From Anammoximicrobium sp032229885 (GTDB lineage Bacteria > Planctomycetota > Planctomycetia > Pirellulales > Pirellulaceae), in the NCBI GenBank assembly GCA_032229885.1, contig JAVYAJ010000156.1:1-30046 (forward strand): a stretch of DNA of 30,046 nt, in the 5' to 3' direction. The position numbers and the translations under genes are program-made. Below the pieces are notes generated by a model. That model did no database searches. It saw only the letters and a list, made by a program, of their open reading frames with translations, and had not been told where the DNA came from. Positions 15,286 through 24,532 of this stretch are shown here, piece after piece (within the stretch, counting starts at the first letter, position 1; each line of letters starts with the position of its first letter).

Positions 15286-18030
15286 ATGACCACCGTCTTG
15301 CGGCCACGCTTCCGACGCCTGTTGATCGTGCTGATCGTCTCTGTCGTCGTCATGCCGTTCGGAGCGGCCGCGATCGCCGCCGAGCCGATGATTGTGTGGT
15401 TCGATCGGCCCGGTCGGTCATTTCACGAATCGTGCGTCGTCGGCAATGGACGCCTCGGCGCGATGGATTTCGGCGGCGTGGAACGTGATCGAATCGTGCT
15501 CAACGAATCGACTATGTGGTCGGGGGGACCGTACGACGCGAACAACGACGACGCCTATCGATGCCTGCCCGATGTGCGTGCGCTGTTGTTTGCCGGCGAC
15601 ATCGACCAGGCCAATCGAATCCTGACCGGCAGCTTCCGCTATGCCGATGGCGTGAAAGGGTGGGCGGATGATGCGCAGTTCGGATGCTATCAGATCCTAG
15701 GCGACTTGACGCTCGCGTTCGGCCCGATCACGGGGGTCCGAGTGACGTCGCCCAGCGGCCACGCCGACGGCGACGGAAAGACCATCGACGGCTCGGTGGA
15801 CGGCCAGGCGCAGACCAAATGGTGCGTGCCCCGCGCGCGTCCCGACGTCCAGTGGCAGGTCGAGCTGCCAACTCCCGTAACCGTGGCTTCCTACGCGCTG
15901 ACCAGCGCCGACGACGTGCCGCTGCGCGATCCCCAGGTGTGGGTTTTGGAAGGCTCGACCGACGGTGCGGCATGGACGACGCTCGACCGACAAGCGTTTG
16001 ACAAACCTTTCGAAAAACGATTTCAGACCAAACGTTTCACGATCGCGCAACCCGGCAGCTTTCGGTTCTACCGTTTCACGTTCACGGCGCGCGACTCGTA
16101 TTTCCAGGTCGCGGAAATCGCCTTGGATGGCGTGGAGTTCGCCGGTCCTGAGACATCGCCGGATGACTACCGTCGGGAACTCGACTTGATGACCGGCGTG
16201 GCCACCACGCGGTGCACCAGCGACGGTCTGACGTTGACGCGAGAACTGGTGGCGTCGAAACCCGACGAGGTCATCGCGATCCGCGTCAAAGCGAACAAGC
16301 CGGGCGCGCTCGAGCTGGCGGCCGCCCTGTCCCGACAGAAGAACGCCACCACACGCTCGGACACGACGGCCCAAGTGCTCGAAGGCCAGTTGCCGTTCAA
16401 CAGCCCGACCGGCGAAGGCGACGGCGTACAATACCAGGCGTTGCTCGGCGCGCGGGCGGTCGGCGGCACAGTGGCGACCAACGCGGAAGGCGTGCGGATC
16501 ACCGGGGCGGACGAAGCCGTGCTGGTGGTCTCGGCCGGGACGAGCCTATTCGACGAACGCTTCCGCGACACGGCGCGCGATCGCCTCGGCGCCGCGCTCG
16601 GCAAATCGTTCGATGCGCTGCGCCAGACGGCGGTCGCCGATCATCGGCGATATCTGGAACGCTGCACGCTGACGTTGCCCGCCGGCCCCAACGCGACGCT
16701 GCCCACCCCGCAGCGCGTGCGGCTGAACGAGCAGACGCCCGATCCGTCGCTCGCCGCGCTCTATTTTCAATTCGGTCGGTATCTGATGGTGGCCGGCTCG
16801 CGGCCCGACTCGCCGCTGCCCACGAACCTGCAGGGCATCTGGGCCGAAGAGTACTCGACACCGTGGCACGGCGACTTTCACACCAACATCAACTTGCAGA
16901 TGAACTATTGGCCGGCCGAGGTGACGAATCTGTCGGATTGTCATCAGCCCTTGTTCCGCTTTCTTCGAGGCGTCGCGAACGAGGGCGCCAAGACGGCCCG
17001 CGCGTACTACAACGCCCCGGGCTGGATGGCGAATCATACGCAAAACGCCTGGTTTCAGACCGCGCCGAGCTATCTGCCCGCGTGCGTCGGCCCGACCTGC
17101 GGGGCGTGGTTGGCGCAGCATCTGTGGACGCACTATCAATTCACGCGGGACGACGAGTTCCTGCGCGCCTATTACCCGATCCTGCGCGGGGCGGCCGAGT
17201 TCTGTCTGGCCGTGTTGGTCGAGGATCCGCAACACGGCTGGCTGGTGACCTCGCCTTCCAACTCGCCCGAGAACTCGTACCTGTTCGTCGGCAAAGATGG
17301 CCGCAAACACCGCGCCACGCTGTGCGTCGGGGCGACCTACGACCTCCAGATCATCCGCGGTCTGCTGAGTTGCACGGCCGAGGCCGCGCGGATCCTGGAC
17401 ACGGACGCCGAGTTTGCTAGAAGACTCGACACGACGCGGGTCCGGCTGGCGCCCACGCGAGTGAACGCCGCGGGGCGGATCATGGAATGGCAGGAAGATT
17501 TCGAGGAAGCGGAAGTCCACCATCGACACTGTTCTCATCTCTGGGGCCTGTATCCCGGCGACGAGATCAATCCCAACACGCCCGAGCTTTACCAGGGGGC
17601 TCGGCTGTCGCTCGAACGACGCGGCGACGCTTCGACGGGTTGGTCGATGGCCTGGAAGGCGAACTTCTGGGCGCGGCTTCACGACGGCGACCGCGCAGCG
17701 AAGCTGTTGTCGATGTTGATCGGCCGCGGCGCGGGAAATCTGATGTGCTTGCATCCGCCGTTCCAGATCGATGGCAACTTTGGCGGTTGTGCCGCCGTGG
17801 CCGAGATGCTGGTGCAGAGCCACGATGGGGTGATCTCGCTGCTGCCGGCCCTGCCGGACGCCTGGTCGGAAGGGCAGGTCCAGGGGTTGCGCGCGCGGGG
17901 CGGCTTGACGGTGGATTGCCAATGGGAGAACGGCCAGGTCACGCGCTACCGTATCGCTTCGCCCCAGCCGCGCGAGGTGCAGGTCCGGGTCAATGGCCAG
18001 CTCGAGACCGTTCGTTCGAACGCTCTATAG
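15286..18030 (+). CDS. GH95-family alpha-L-fucosidase-like enzyme with inserted discoidin-like domain
   Basis: A 914-residue exported enzyme. The ATG at 15286 is chosen because it begins a clear signal peptide (RRLLIVLIVSVVVMPFGAAA, cleavage near IAAEP); the frame is open to 15142 without a signal. The N-terminal GH95 beta-domain starts WFDRPGRSFHESCVVGNGRL and LNESTMWSGGPYD. It is interrupted at about 150-286 by a discoidin/F5-8C-like module (TIDGSVDGQAQTKW, WQVELPTPVTVASYALTS, FRFYRFTF), probably sugar-binding. The (alpha/alpha)6 barrel has LPTNLQGIW, NINLQMNYWPAE (N534, N536), SPSNSPEN (E662) and QIDGNFGG (D829), in the positions expected for GH95 catalysis by an Asn pair, Glu and Asp. Likely releases alpha-1,2-linked fucose (or galactose) from glycans outside the cytoplasm. 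The linkage is inferred. No transporter is adjacent. Confidence 0.9.
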   Translation: MTTVLRPRFRRLLIVLIVSVVVMPFGAAAIAAEPMIVWFDRPGRSFHESCVVGNGRLGAMDFGGVERDRIVLNESTMWSGGPYDANNDDAYRCLPDVRALLFAGDIDQANRILTGSFRYADGVKGWADDAQFGCYQILGDLTLAFGPITGVRVTSPSGHADGDGKTIDGSVDGQAQTKWCVPRARPDVQWQVELPTPVTVASYALTSADDVPLRDPQVWVLEGSTDGAAWTTLDRQAFDKPFEKRFQTKRFTIAQPGSFRFYRFTFTARDSYFQVAEIALDGVEFAGPETSPDDYRRELDLMTGVATTRCTSDGLTLTRELVASKPDEVIAIRVKANKPGALELAAALSRQKNATTRSDTTAQVLEGQLPFNSPTGEGDGVQYQALLGARAVGGTVATNAEGVRITGADEAVLVVSAGTSLFDERFRDTARDRLGAALGKSFDALRQTAVADHRRYLERCTLTLPAGPNATLPTPQRVRLNEQTPDPSLAALYFQFGRYLMVAGSRPDSPLPTNLQGIWAEEYSTPWHGDFHTNINLQMNYWPAEVTNLSDCHQPLFRFLRGVANEGAKTARAYYNAPGWMANHTQNAWFQTAPSYLPACVGPTCGAWLAQHLWTHYQFTRDDEFLRAYYPILRGAAEFCLAVLVEDPQHGWLVTSPSNSPENSYLFVGKDGRKHRATLCVGATYDLQIIRGLLSCTAEAARILDTDAEFARRLDTTRVRLAPTRVNAAGRIMEWQEDFEEAEVHHRHCSHLWGLYPGDEINPNTPELYQGARLSLERRGDASTGWSMAWKANFWARLHDGDRAAKLLSMLIGRGAGNLMCLHPPFQIDGNFGGCAAVAEMLVQSHDGVISLLPALPDAWSEGQVQGLRARGGLTVDCQWENGQVTRYRIASPQPREVQVRVNGQLETVRSNAL

Positions 18031-18529
18031 GCCGGCCCCGACGTTCCGGCAGCCTGCGCCGAACACCGCGCTGCCCTTGCGCGGGTCGCGCGAGCGGGCG
18101 ACGGATTCACGGGCGTGCCGGATTCACCGGCTTGCCGGATCGCTCGACGCCGCGGATCCTGTACGGCGGCCTGTGCTGCGGCAGGATGCCGCAGCCACTC
18201 GTTGCGGCAACCGTCGCCGACCGGCTGGGTCCGTTTGCTCTGGAACGGCTTGGCCGATACGATAGTGTTGCGGTCCTGCGACGGGTTGTACGGTTCCACG
18301 CGTTGGCGGCGTGGCGATGCCGCCGGGTTCGTCCGGTGGGTGTCCGTCGCAGACGGCGACATCCTCCGCCGAGCGTGCCGCGCGCGTTCGCGATCGAACG
18401 CCGTGCGCGCCTGTCCGTCACGCGAAGTTTTCCTGGTTCGGCAAAACGGCCGACGAGCGTGACGCCTCGCGACGGGCTCCGATGTGCAAGGCGCGGCAAG
18501 ACGTTTCCTCGGTTTACGGAAGCCTGGCA
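18031..18529. other. Intergenic region, 499 bases
   Basis: No believable gene between the GH95 gene and the dihaem protein; the downstream frame stays open upstream to 18311, but without a signal peptide or protein similarity. A weak plus-strand box pair lies at 18235-18263. Nothing else is recognised. Confidence 0.5.
18235..18263 (+). promoter_or_regulatory. Weak candidate promoter for the dihaem protein
   Basis: TTGCTC (18235-18240) and TACGAT (18258-18263) are 17 bases apart. The -35 matches consensus in three of six positions and the -10 in four, including the key T-A and A-T bases. The leader would be about 260 bases. Low confidence. Confidence 0.2.
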
Positions 18530-21397
18530 ATGGCCATCGAACGAACCGGGCTCGGCCCGATGCTCTGGATTCTGGCGATTTTCGGATGGCTTTTCTTGGC
18601 GGCGGCCGGGATCGGGGACCAGCCGGCTGTGACGCGCGTCCAGCTCGAAGCCGACTGGCTGAGGCAGTTCGAGCTGCGAGCGCTCGGCCGGACCACGGGC
18701 CACGGTCAAGTGACCGCGGAAGAAGACGCGGCGGGCGCCGTCGACGGGATCAAAGACGGAAAGTGGGGCTTTCATACGGCCCACGAGCCGCAACCGTGGT
18801 GGCAGGTCGACCTGGCGCAGTCGACGACGCTGGATCGACTGGTGGTGTACAACCGCGGTGACGGCGATTTTGCTCGACGCGCCGCGCACCTCCGTGTTCT
18901 GCTGTCTGACGACGCCCGCGCCTTCCACCAAGTGTACGAGCACGACGGAACCGTGTTCCGCGGCCAGCTCGACGGGGCGCCCTTGCTTGTCCGGTTGAAC
19001 GGGGCTCGCGCCCGCTATGTGCGTCTGGCGTTGCCCGGCCGAGACTATTTTCATTTGGACGAGGTCGAAGTCTACGCCAGCGGCAGCGACGAAAATGTCG
19101 CGCTGGGCAAGGCTGCGACGCAGAGCAGCGTCAGCCCGTGGTCCGCGCGGCACGCGTCGCCATCGGCCGGCTTTGCCCACGGCGCGATCGAGGTCGTCGA
19201 GCGAGGTTTGCAACTCGCGGCCGAGCTAGGGCAGCAGGGCGTGGACACGGCAGCCGAAGCGGCCGCTCTCCGAAGGCTGCATGGCCAACTCGAGCGTTCC
19301 GACGCCGCCGCGACGTCCGATGCGGCGCGCTCGTTGTATTTTCAGGCTCACGAGCTGATTCGCGCGCTGACGTTCCGCAATCCACGGCTGGACTTCGACT
19401 CGATCTTGTTCATCAAACGCAGACCAACGCTCTTTCCTCATGTCTCCGACCAGCATTATGGCTGGTGGTCGCAACCGGGCGGTGGCATCTATGTGTTGAA
19501 AGGGATTCAGCGCGGGGAATCCACGATCCGGTGCTTGACCGACGCCTGGCCTCCCGGCAGCTTCGGCGGTCTCGATCTGTCCTGTGACGGGCGGAGGGTG
19601 TTGTTTGCTTACTGTCGCCACTATGCGGATTTGGCTGCGGTGGGCGACAAGACCGACAAACAGCGGTTGCCGGAAGATTCGTTCTATCACGTGTTCGAGA
19701 TGAACGTCGACGGCAGCGGCGTGCGCCAATTGACCTTTGGCCGTTACGACGATTTCGATCCGCGGTATTTGCCCGACGGGCGGATTGTGCTGTTGTCGAC
19801 GCGCAAGGGAACCGCGTTGCAGACGGGCGCGCACAGCGCGGCGGCGACGCTGGCCCGAACCTGTCCGGACAGCTTTGTGCGCTGTGGCGGCGGAAATCAG
19901 CGCCCCGTGGCGGTCTTTACGTTGCACACGATGGACGCCGACGGGGGCGATTGGCGGTCGATTTCGGCGTTCGAGAATTTCGAATGGACGCCGGCCGTGG
20001 CCGACGACGGACGCATCTTGTATGCCCGCTGGGATTATATCGACCGCTTCAACGGACACTTTTTCAGCCTGTGGTCCAAGAATCCGGACGGCGCCAATCC
20101 GCAACTGGTCTACGGCAACTATACGGTTCGGCCGCAATGCGTCTTTCAGGCCCGTCCGATTCCCGGCTCGCAGCGGCTGGTCTTCACGGCGACCGGCCAT
20201 CACTCGATCACGGGCGGCTCGTTGGTCCTGCTGGATCGCGGGCGAGGTTCCGAGTTCGAACGGCCTTTGACACGGCTGACGCCCGAGGTGTGTTTTCCGG
20301 AGACGGAGGGCTGGCCGGACTCGTACTACGTCGATCCCTGGCCGCTGGACGAGCGGTATTTTCTGGTCGCCTGGTCGGACCGTCGGCTGCCGCCGCACAC
20401 CCGGATGACGGCCGATGATCCGCGCAATCCGCCGAACGCCTGCGGCATCTACGTGTTCGATGCGTTCGGCAACTTGACGCTGTTGCATCGCGACCCGGAT
20501 ATTTCCAGCGTTTCGCCGGTTCCGATCCGAGCCCGGCGCGCACCGCCCGTGATCGCCGATGCAACGGATTGGGCTGGGCGGCAAGAAGGCGCGTTCGTGA
20601 TGCAGGACGTGTATTGCGGTCTGGAGGGCGTGCCTCGCGGCGCGGTTCACAGCCTCCGCGTCGTCGCCGTGCCGCCGAAAGTCCAGCCGCAGATGAACAG
20701 TCCGGTTCTGGGCGTGTCGGCCGAGGATCCCGGCAAGTACGTGCTGGGCACGGCGCCGGTCGAAACGGACGGGTCGGCTCATTTTCGCGTGCCGTCGGGG
20801 GTTCCGGTGTTCTTCCAAGCGCTCGATGCCGAGGGGCTCGCGATCCAAACGATGCGTTCGTTGACCGAAGTCCAGCCCGGCAGAACGTTGGGGTGCGTCG
20901 GCTGCCACGAGCACCGCGACAGTGCGCCGCCGACCGTGGCCGCGCCGCTGGCGGCGCTGCGCGAGCCGTCGCGGCTGAGCCCCGAGCCGGACGGAACTTG
21001 GCCGCTGAGCTTCGACCAGTTGGTTCAGCCCGTCCTGGATCGACACTGCACGGCGTGCCATCGGCCCGACGCAGCGGACGCGGCCGCGGCGGCGGTCGAC
21101 CTGACCGTGGGCCAGGCGTACCAGCGACTGCTGGACTATGCCGACGGCGATCTGCGCAAGCTGGCTTTCGAGGCCGACCGATCCTACGCGAATCAGACGC
21201 CCGCCCGGAACAGCAAGCTGTTTCGACTGCTGACGGCGGAACCGACCCATGGCGGCGTACGTCTGACGGCGGAAGAGCGCCGTCGTCTGGCCGTGTGGAT
21301 GGACACCTACGCCCAGCGCAGCGGCTCGTTCAGCGACGCGCAGGAACAGGAACTGCGCGAGTTTCGCGAACAGATGAGCGGCCTGTTGGCCCGTTGA
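18530..21397 (+). CDS. Hydrazine-synthase-alpha-like dihaem protein with discoidin-like domain
   Basis: A 955-residue exported protein. The start at 18530 has GGAAG about eight bases upstream and gives a signal peptide (MLWILAIFGWLFLAAAG). Residues about 50-185 form a discoidin-like domain (WWQVDLAQSTTLDRLVVYNR, ARYVRLALPG, FHLDEVEVYAS). A middle region with TolB/WD-like propeller blades follows (VFEMNVDGSGVRQLTFGRYD, FDPRYLPDGRIVLLST, LYARWDYIDR). The C-terminal part carries two CxxCH haem sites: CVGCH (789-793) and CTACH (840-844, in a PVLDRHCTACH context typical of planctomycete cytochromes). The middle and C-terminal architecture matches the family annotated after the hydrazine synthase alpha subunit. 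It is widespread in planctomycetes that do not perform anammox, so hydrazine synthesis should not be assumed. Probably a periplasmic redox or surface protein; function unknown. Confidence 0.83.
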   Translation: MAIERTGLGPMLWILAIFGWLFLAAAGIGDQPAVTRVQLEADWLRQFELRALGRTTGHGQVTAEEDAAGAVDGIKDGKWGFHTAHEPQPWWQVDLAQSTTLDRLVVYNRGDGDFARRAAHLRVLLSDDARAFHQVYEHDGTVFRGQLDGAPLLVRLNGARARYVRLALPGRDYFHLDEVEVYASGSDENVALGKAATQSSVSPWSARHASPSAGFAHGAIEVVERGLQLAAELGQQGVDTAAEAAALRRLHGQLERSDAAATSDAARSLYFQAHELIRALTFRNPRLDFDSILFIKRRPTLFPHVSDQHYGWWSQPGGGIYVLKGIQRGESTIRCLTDAWPPGSFGGLDLSCDGRRVLFAYCRHYADLAAVGDKTDKQRLPEDSFYHVFEMNVDGSGVRQLTFGRYDDFDPRYLPDGRIVLLSTRKGTALQTGAHSAAATLARTCPDSFVRCGGGNQRPVAVFTLHTMDADGGDWRSISAFENFEWTPAVADDGRILYARWDYIDRFNGHFFSLWSKNPDGANPQLVYGNYTVRPQCVFQARPIPGSQRLVFTATGHHSITGGSLVLLDRGRGSEFERPLTRLTPEVCFPETEGWPDSYYVDPWPLDERYFLVAWSDRRLPPHTRMTADDPRNPPNACGIYVFDAFGNLTLLHRDPDISSVSPVPIRARRAPPVIADATDWAGRQEGAFVMQDVYCGLEGVPRGAVHSLRVVAVPPKVQPQMNSPVLGVSAEDPGKYVLGTAPVETDGSAHFRVPSGVPVFFQALDAEGLAIQTMRSLTEVQPGRTLGCVGCHEHRDSAPPTVAAPLAALREPSRLSPEPDGTWPLSFDQLVQPVLDRHCTACHRPDAADAAAAAVDLTVGQAYQRLLDYADGDLRKLAFEADRSYANQTPARNSKLFRLLTAEPTHGGVRLTAEERRRLAVWMDTYAQRSGSFSDAQEQELREFREQMSGLLAR

Positions 21398-21501
21398 CCT
21401 GGTGCCCCACAGACCGCACCGCCCGGCGACGATTCGCGGGCAACGACCGATCGATACGTGTGTAGATCTTCAGGTCCCCGCGGGGGCTAGGCGCGTTGTG
21501 C

Positions 21502-22308
21502 ATGAGAATCCTGTTTATCGGCGACATCGTGGGCAAGCCCGGTCGGCGGATCGTCAAGCGAGCCGTGGGCGAGCTTCGCCAGCGGCAACAACTGGACTTT
21601 GTGATCGCCAACGCTGAAAACGCGGCCAATGGGTCGGGGATCACGTTGAAGATCTTTCGCGAGTTGCTCGACAGCGGTGTGGACTGCCTGACGGCGGGCG
21701 ATCACATCTATCGCCGCAAGGAGATCATTTCCGCGTTGGACAGCAGTCCGCAGATCGTCAAGCCGGCGAACTTTCCACCCGCCGCGCCCGGTCGCACCTG
21801 GACGGTCCTGACCGCGGCCAACGGCGCGTCGGTCGGCGTGTTCAGCCTGCTGGGCCGCGTCTACATGCGCCCGGTCGATTGCCCGTTCGCCGCCGCCGAT
21901 CGCGTCTTGGCCGAGATGCCGGCGGACGTCAAGGTCCGCATGCTCGATTTTCACGCCGAGGCGACCAGCGACAAACAGGCGATGGGCCGCCATTTGGACG
22001 GGCGGGTTTCGGCCGTCCTGGGAACGCATACGCACGTGGCGACGGCCGACGAGCAGATCTTTCCGGGCGGCACCGCGTTTCAATGCGATGTCGGCATGAC
22101 CGGTCCGCACGACAGCATCATCGGCCGCCGGATCGATCGCGTGCTGACGACGACCATCAGTTTTCGACCGACCGAGTTCGACGTGGCCGAGGGCGACGTG
22201 CGGATGTGCGGCGCGGTCGTCGACATCGACCCACAGACCGGCCGCGGCACGGCCATTCAGCGGATCAGAGCGAGCCTTTCGCCCGAGGGGCTGCTTCAGG
22301 TGATGTGA
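21502..22308 (+). CDS. ymdB: YmdB-type metallophosphoesterase
   Basis: A 268-residue protein of the YmdB/TIGR00282 family, phosphodiesterases acting on 2',3'- or 3',5'-cyclic nucleotides, cytoplasmic, with a two-metal centre. Ligand positions line up with the family: D8 (MRILFIGDIVG), E39 and N40 (NAENAANGSG), H68, H151 (FHAEATSDKQ), H176 and H178 (GTHTH). The usual Asn of the GNH motif is Asp67 here (TAGDHIYRRKEI). The start ATG 21502 is chosen over a TTG two codons earlier because it gives the invariant opening. uvrB follows after 14 bases with its ribosome site overlapping this stop, so they form an operon. In other bacteria YmdB affects RNA processing and biofilm choice; here the link is only to uvrB. 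Confidence 0.92.
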   Translation: MRILFIGDIVGKPGRRIVKRAVGELRQRQQLDFVIANAENAANGSGITLKIFRELLDSGVDCLTAGDHIYRRKEIISALDSSPQIVKPANFPPAAPGRTWTVLTAANGASVGVFSLLGRVYMRPVDCPFAAADRVLAEMPADVKVRMLDFHAEATSDKQAMGRHLDGRVSAVLGTHTHVATADEQIFPGGTAFQCDVGMTGPHDSIIGRRIDRVLTTTISFRPTEFDVAEGDVRMCGAVVDIDPQTGRGTAIQRIRASLSPEGLLQVM

Positions 22309-22322
22309 GGAGTCTGCCGGAC

Positions 22323-24410
22323 ATGGAATTCCAGCTCGAGGCGCCGTTTCAGCCGACCGGCGATCAACCCCAGGCGATCGAAGCCCTGACCAGCGGCCTG
22401 CGCCAGGGACGCAAGCATCAGGTTCTGATGGGCGTCACCGGCTCGGGCAAGACCTTCACGATGGCCAACATCATCCAGCGGCTGGGCCGTCCCGCGCTGG
22501 TCATCTCGCACAACAAGACGCTCGCGGCCCAGTTGTACGCCGAGTTCAAAGAGTTCTTTCCGCGCAACGCCGTCCATTATTTCGTGAGCTACTACGACTA
22601 TTACCAGCCGGAGGCCTACATCCCGCAGCGCGATATCTATATCGAGAAGGACGCGTCGATCAACGACGAGATCGATCGCCTGCGTCTGGCGGCCACCAGT
22701 GCGCTGGTCAGCCGCCGGGATGTGGTCCTGGTGGCCAGCGTGTCCAGCATCTACGGCTTGGGGTCGCCGGAAGACTATCGCCAGATGATGGTGGCCCTGC
22801 AGCGCGGGATGACGATCGACCGCGACGCGATGCTGGCCAAGCTGGTCAACATCCAGTACGACCGCAACGACGTCAGCTTCGAGCGGAGCAAGTTTCGCGT
22901 GCGGGGCGATTGCGTCGAAGTCTGGCCGGCCTACGAGGAGTATGCTTTTCGGATCGAGTTCTGGGGCGACGAGGTGGACCAGTTGTCGATCATCAATCCG
23001 ACCAGCGGCGAGACCATCGCCGTGCAGGACCAGATGTTCATCTATCCGGCCAAGCACTTCGTCATGCCCGAGGAGCGGATGGCCGGTGCGCTCGAGTCGA
23101 TCCGCGCCGAACTCGACCAGCAACTGCAGAAGTTCCGCGACGAGGGCAAGTTGCTGGAAGCCCAGCGGCTGAGCGCGCGGACGCGGTTCGATCTCGAGAT
23201 GTTGCTCGAAGTCGGCCATTGCCCGGGCATCGAGAACTACAGCCGGCATCTGTCGGGCCGTCGCGAAGGCGAAAAACCCGACACGTTGTACGATTTCTTC
23301 CCCAAGGACTTTCTGCTGTTCGTCGACGAGTCGCACGTCACGATCCCCCAGATCGGCGCCATGTACGCGGGTGATCGCAACCGCAAGCTGACCTTGGTCG
23401 AGCACGGTTTTCGCCTGCCCAGCGCGCTGGACAATCGGCCGATGCGGTTCGACGAATGGGAACAGATGGTCAACCAGGCGGTGTACGTGTCCGCGACGCC
23501 CGGCCCCTACGAACTGAAGCAGACGGGCGGCGAGGTCGTCGAGCAGATCATCCGTCCGACGGGCCTGCTGGATCCGGAGCTCGAGGTCGTTCCGGCCCGC
23601 GGCCAGGTGCCGCATCTGCTCGAACAGATCCGTCAGCGCGCCGCCTGCGGCGAGCGGGTGTTGGTCACCGTGTTGACCAAGCGCCTGGCCGAGGATCTGT
23701 CGGGCTACCTGACCGAGCAGAACGTGGCCTGCCGCTGGCTGCACAGCGAGCTGGACGCGTTCGAACGGGTCGAGCTGCTGCGCGAGCTGCGCGAGGGGCG
23801 CTTCGACGCGCTGGTCGGCGTGAACTTGCTGCGCGAAGGGCTCGACCTGCCCGAAGTCTCACTGGTCGCCATCCTGGACGCGGACAAAGAAGGTTTTCTG
23901 CGCAGCGAGACGTCGCTGATCCAGACGATCGGCCGCGCCGCGCGGAACGTGAACGCCAAAGTGATTCTGTACGCCGACAAAGTCACGGCCGCGATGGGCA
24001 ATGCCATCGACGAGACGCGCCGTCGCCGCCGGCTGCAACAGGCGTACAACCGCCGGCACGGGATCACGCCCGAGACGGTTCGCAAGAGCATCCGCGCGGG
24101 GATCGAGGCCGAGGTCGCGGCCCATCGCATGGCCAACGCGGCCGTCGGCGGCGACGAGACCCAATACGTGACGCGGGAGTATGTCAACGAGCTGGAGACC
24201 GAGATGCTGGCGGCCGCCGAGTCGCTCGAGTTCGAGCGGGCCGCCGCGCTGCGCGACCGGATCGTGGAACTCCAAAAATCGCTTGGCCAACAGGTCGGCG
24301 AGGTCGAGATCAAGTCCTACGCCCAGGGTCGAGGCCGCCCGCGCGGCCGCAAGGCCAAGGGCAAGACCGCGGGCAAATCGCGAGTCCCCAAACCGAAACG
24401 CCTGCCGTAG
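22323..24410 (+). CDS. uvrB: Excinuclease ABC subunit B
   Basis: A 695-residue UvrB, the damage-verifying helicase-like ATPase of nucleotide excision repair, working with UvrA and UvrC. It shows FQPTGDQPQAI, Walker A GVTGSGKT (37-44), the damage-probing hairpin YYDYYQPEAYIP near 93-104, the DESH motif (FVDESHVTIPQ) near 337, VYVSATPGPYEL, LREGLDLPEVSLVAILDADK and GRAARN (helicase motif VI). The C-terminal UVR motif that binds UvrC is at about 618-655 (ETEMLAAAESLEFERAAALR), followed by a Lys/Arg-rich tail of about 35 residues (GRGRPRGRKAKGKTAGK), longer than usual. The ATG at 22323 with AGGAG ten bases upstream fixes the start; the longer open frame overlaps ymdB and is rejected. Confidence 0.98.
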   Translation: MEFQLEAPFQPTGDQPQAIEALTSGLRQGRKHQVLMGVTGSGKTFTMANIIQRLGRPALVISHNKTLAAQLYAEFKEFFPRNAVHYFVSYYDYYQPEAYIPQRDIYIEKDASINDEIDRLRLAATSALVSRRDVVLVASVSSIYGLGSPEDYRQMMVALQRGMTIDRDAMLAKLVNIQYDRNDVSFERSKFRVRGDCVEVWPAYEEYAFRIEFWGDEVDQLSIINPTSGETIAVQDQMFIYPAKHFVMPEERMAGALESIRAELDQQLQKFRDEGKLLEAQRLSARTRFDLEMLLEVGHCPGIENYSRHLSGRREGEKPDTLYDFFPKDFLLFVDESHVTIPQIGAMYAGDRNRKLTLVEHGFRLPSALDNRPMRFDEWEQMVNQAVYVSATPGPYELKQTGGEVVEQIIRPTGLLDPELEVVPARGQVPHLLEQIRQRAACGERVLVTVLTKRLAEDLSGYLTEQNVACRWLHSELDAFERVELLRELREGRFDALVGVNLLREGLDLPEVSLVAILDADKEGFLRSETSLIQTIGRAARNVNAKVILYADKVTAAMGNAIDETRRRRRLQQAYNRRHGITPETVRKSIRAGIEAEVAAHRMANAAVGGDETQYVTREYVNELETEMLAAAESLEFERAAALRDRIVELQKSLGQQVGEVEIKSYAQGRGRPRGRKAKGKTAGKSRVPKPKRLP

Positions 24411-24426
24411 GACGCCCGAGCCGCGG

Positions 24427-24466
24427 CCAACGGGTCAGCGCCGCCAACGGTTCAGCGCCGCCAACG
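24427..24466. repeat. 17-bp direct repeat after uvrB
   Basis: CCAACGG(G/T)TCAGCGCCG occurs at 24427-24443 and 24444-24460 and a third copy begins (CCAACG). It lies 16 bases after the uvrB stop in the convergent gap before the LigD-like gene. No terminator hairpin with a T-run is visible. Confidence 0.7.
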
Positions 24467-24532
24467 TGCCGTTGGACGATGCCGACCGGGGCGCGAGGGG
24501 CCGCGTCAGTCGGGCGGCCAGCCGAACCCGGG

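Noticed and set aside
19226..21250. Long minus-strand frame of 674 residues opposite the dihaem protein
   Set aside because: Composition is typical of antisense shadow (Arg/Gly/Ala-rich, no domain); the plus strand has haem motifs and a signal peptide.
18530..21397. Evidence for anammox metabolism
   Set aside because: Only an alpha-like subunit is present. The family is common in planctomycetes without anammox, and no other hydrazine gene is seen.
21475..21488. CCCCGCGGGG palindrome before ymdB as a terminator
   Set aside because: No T-run follows and it lies just upstream of a start codon; GC-rich chance palindromes are frequent.
22296..23744. 482-residue minus-strand frame opposite uvrB
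   Set aside because: Antisense shadow of a strongly conserved gene.
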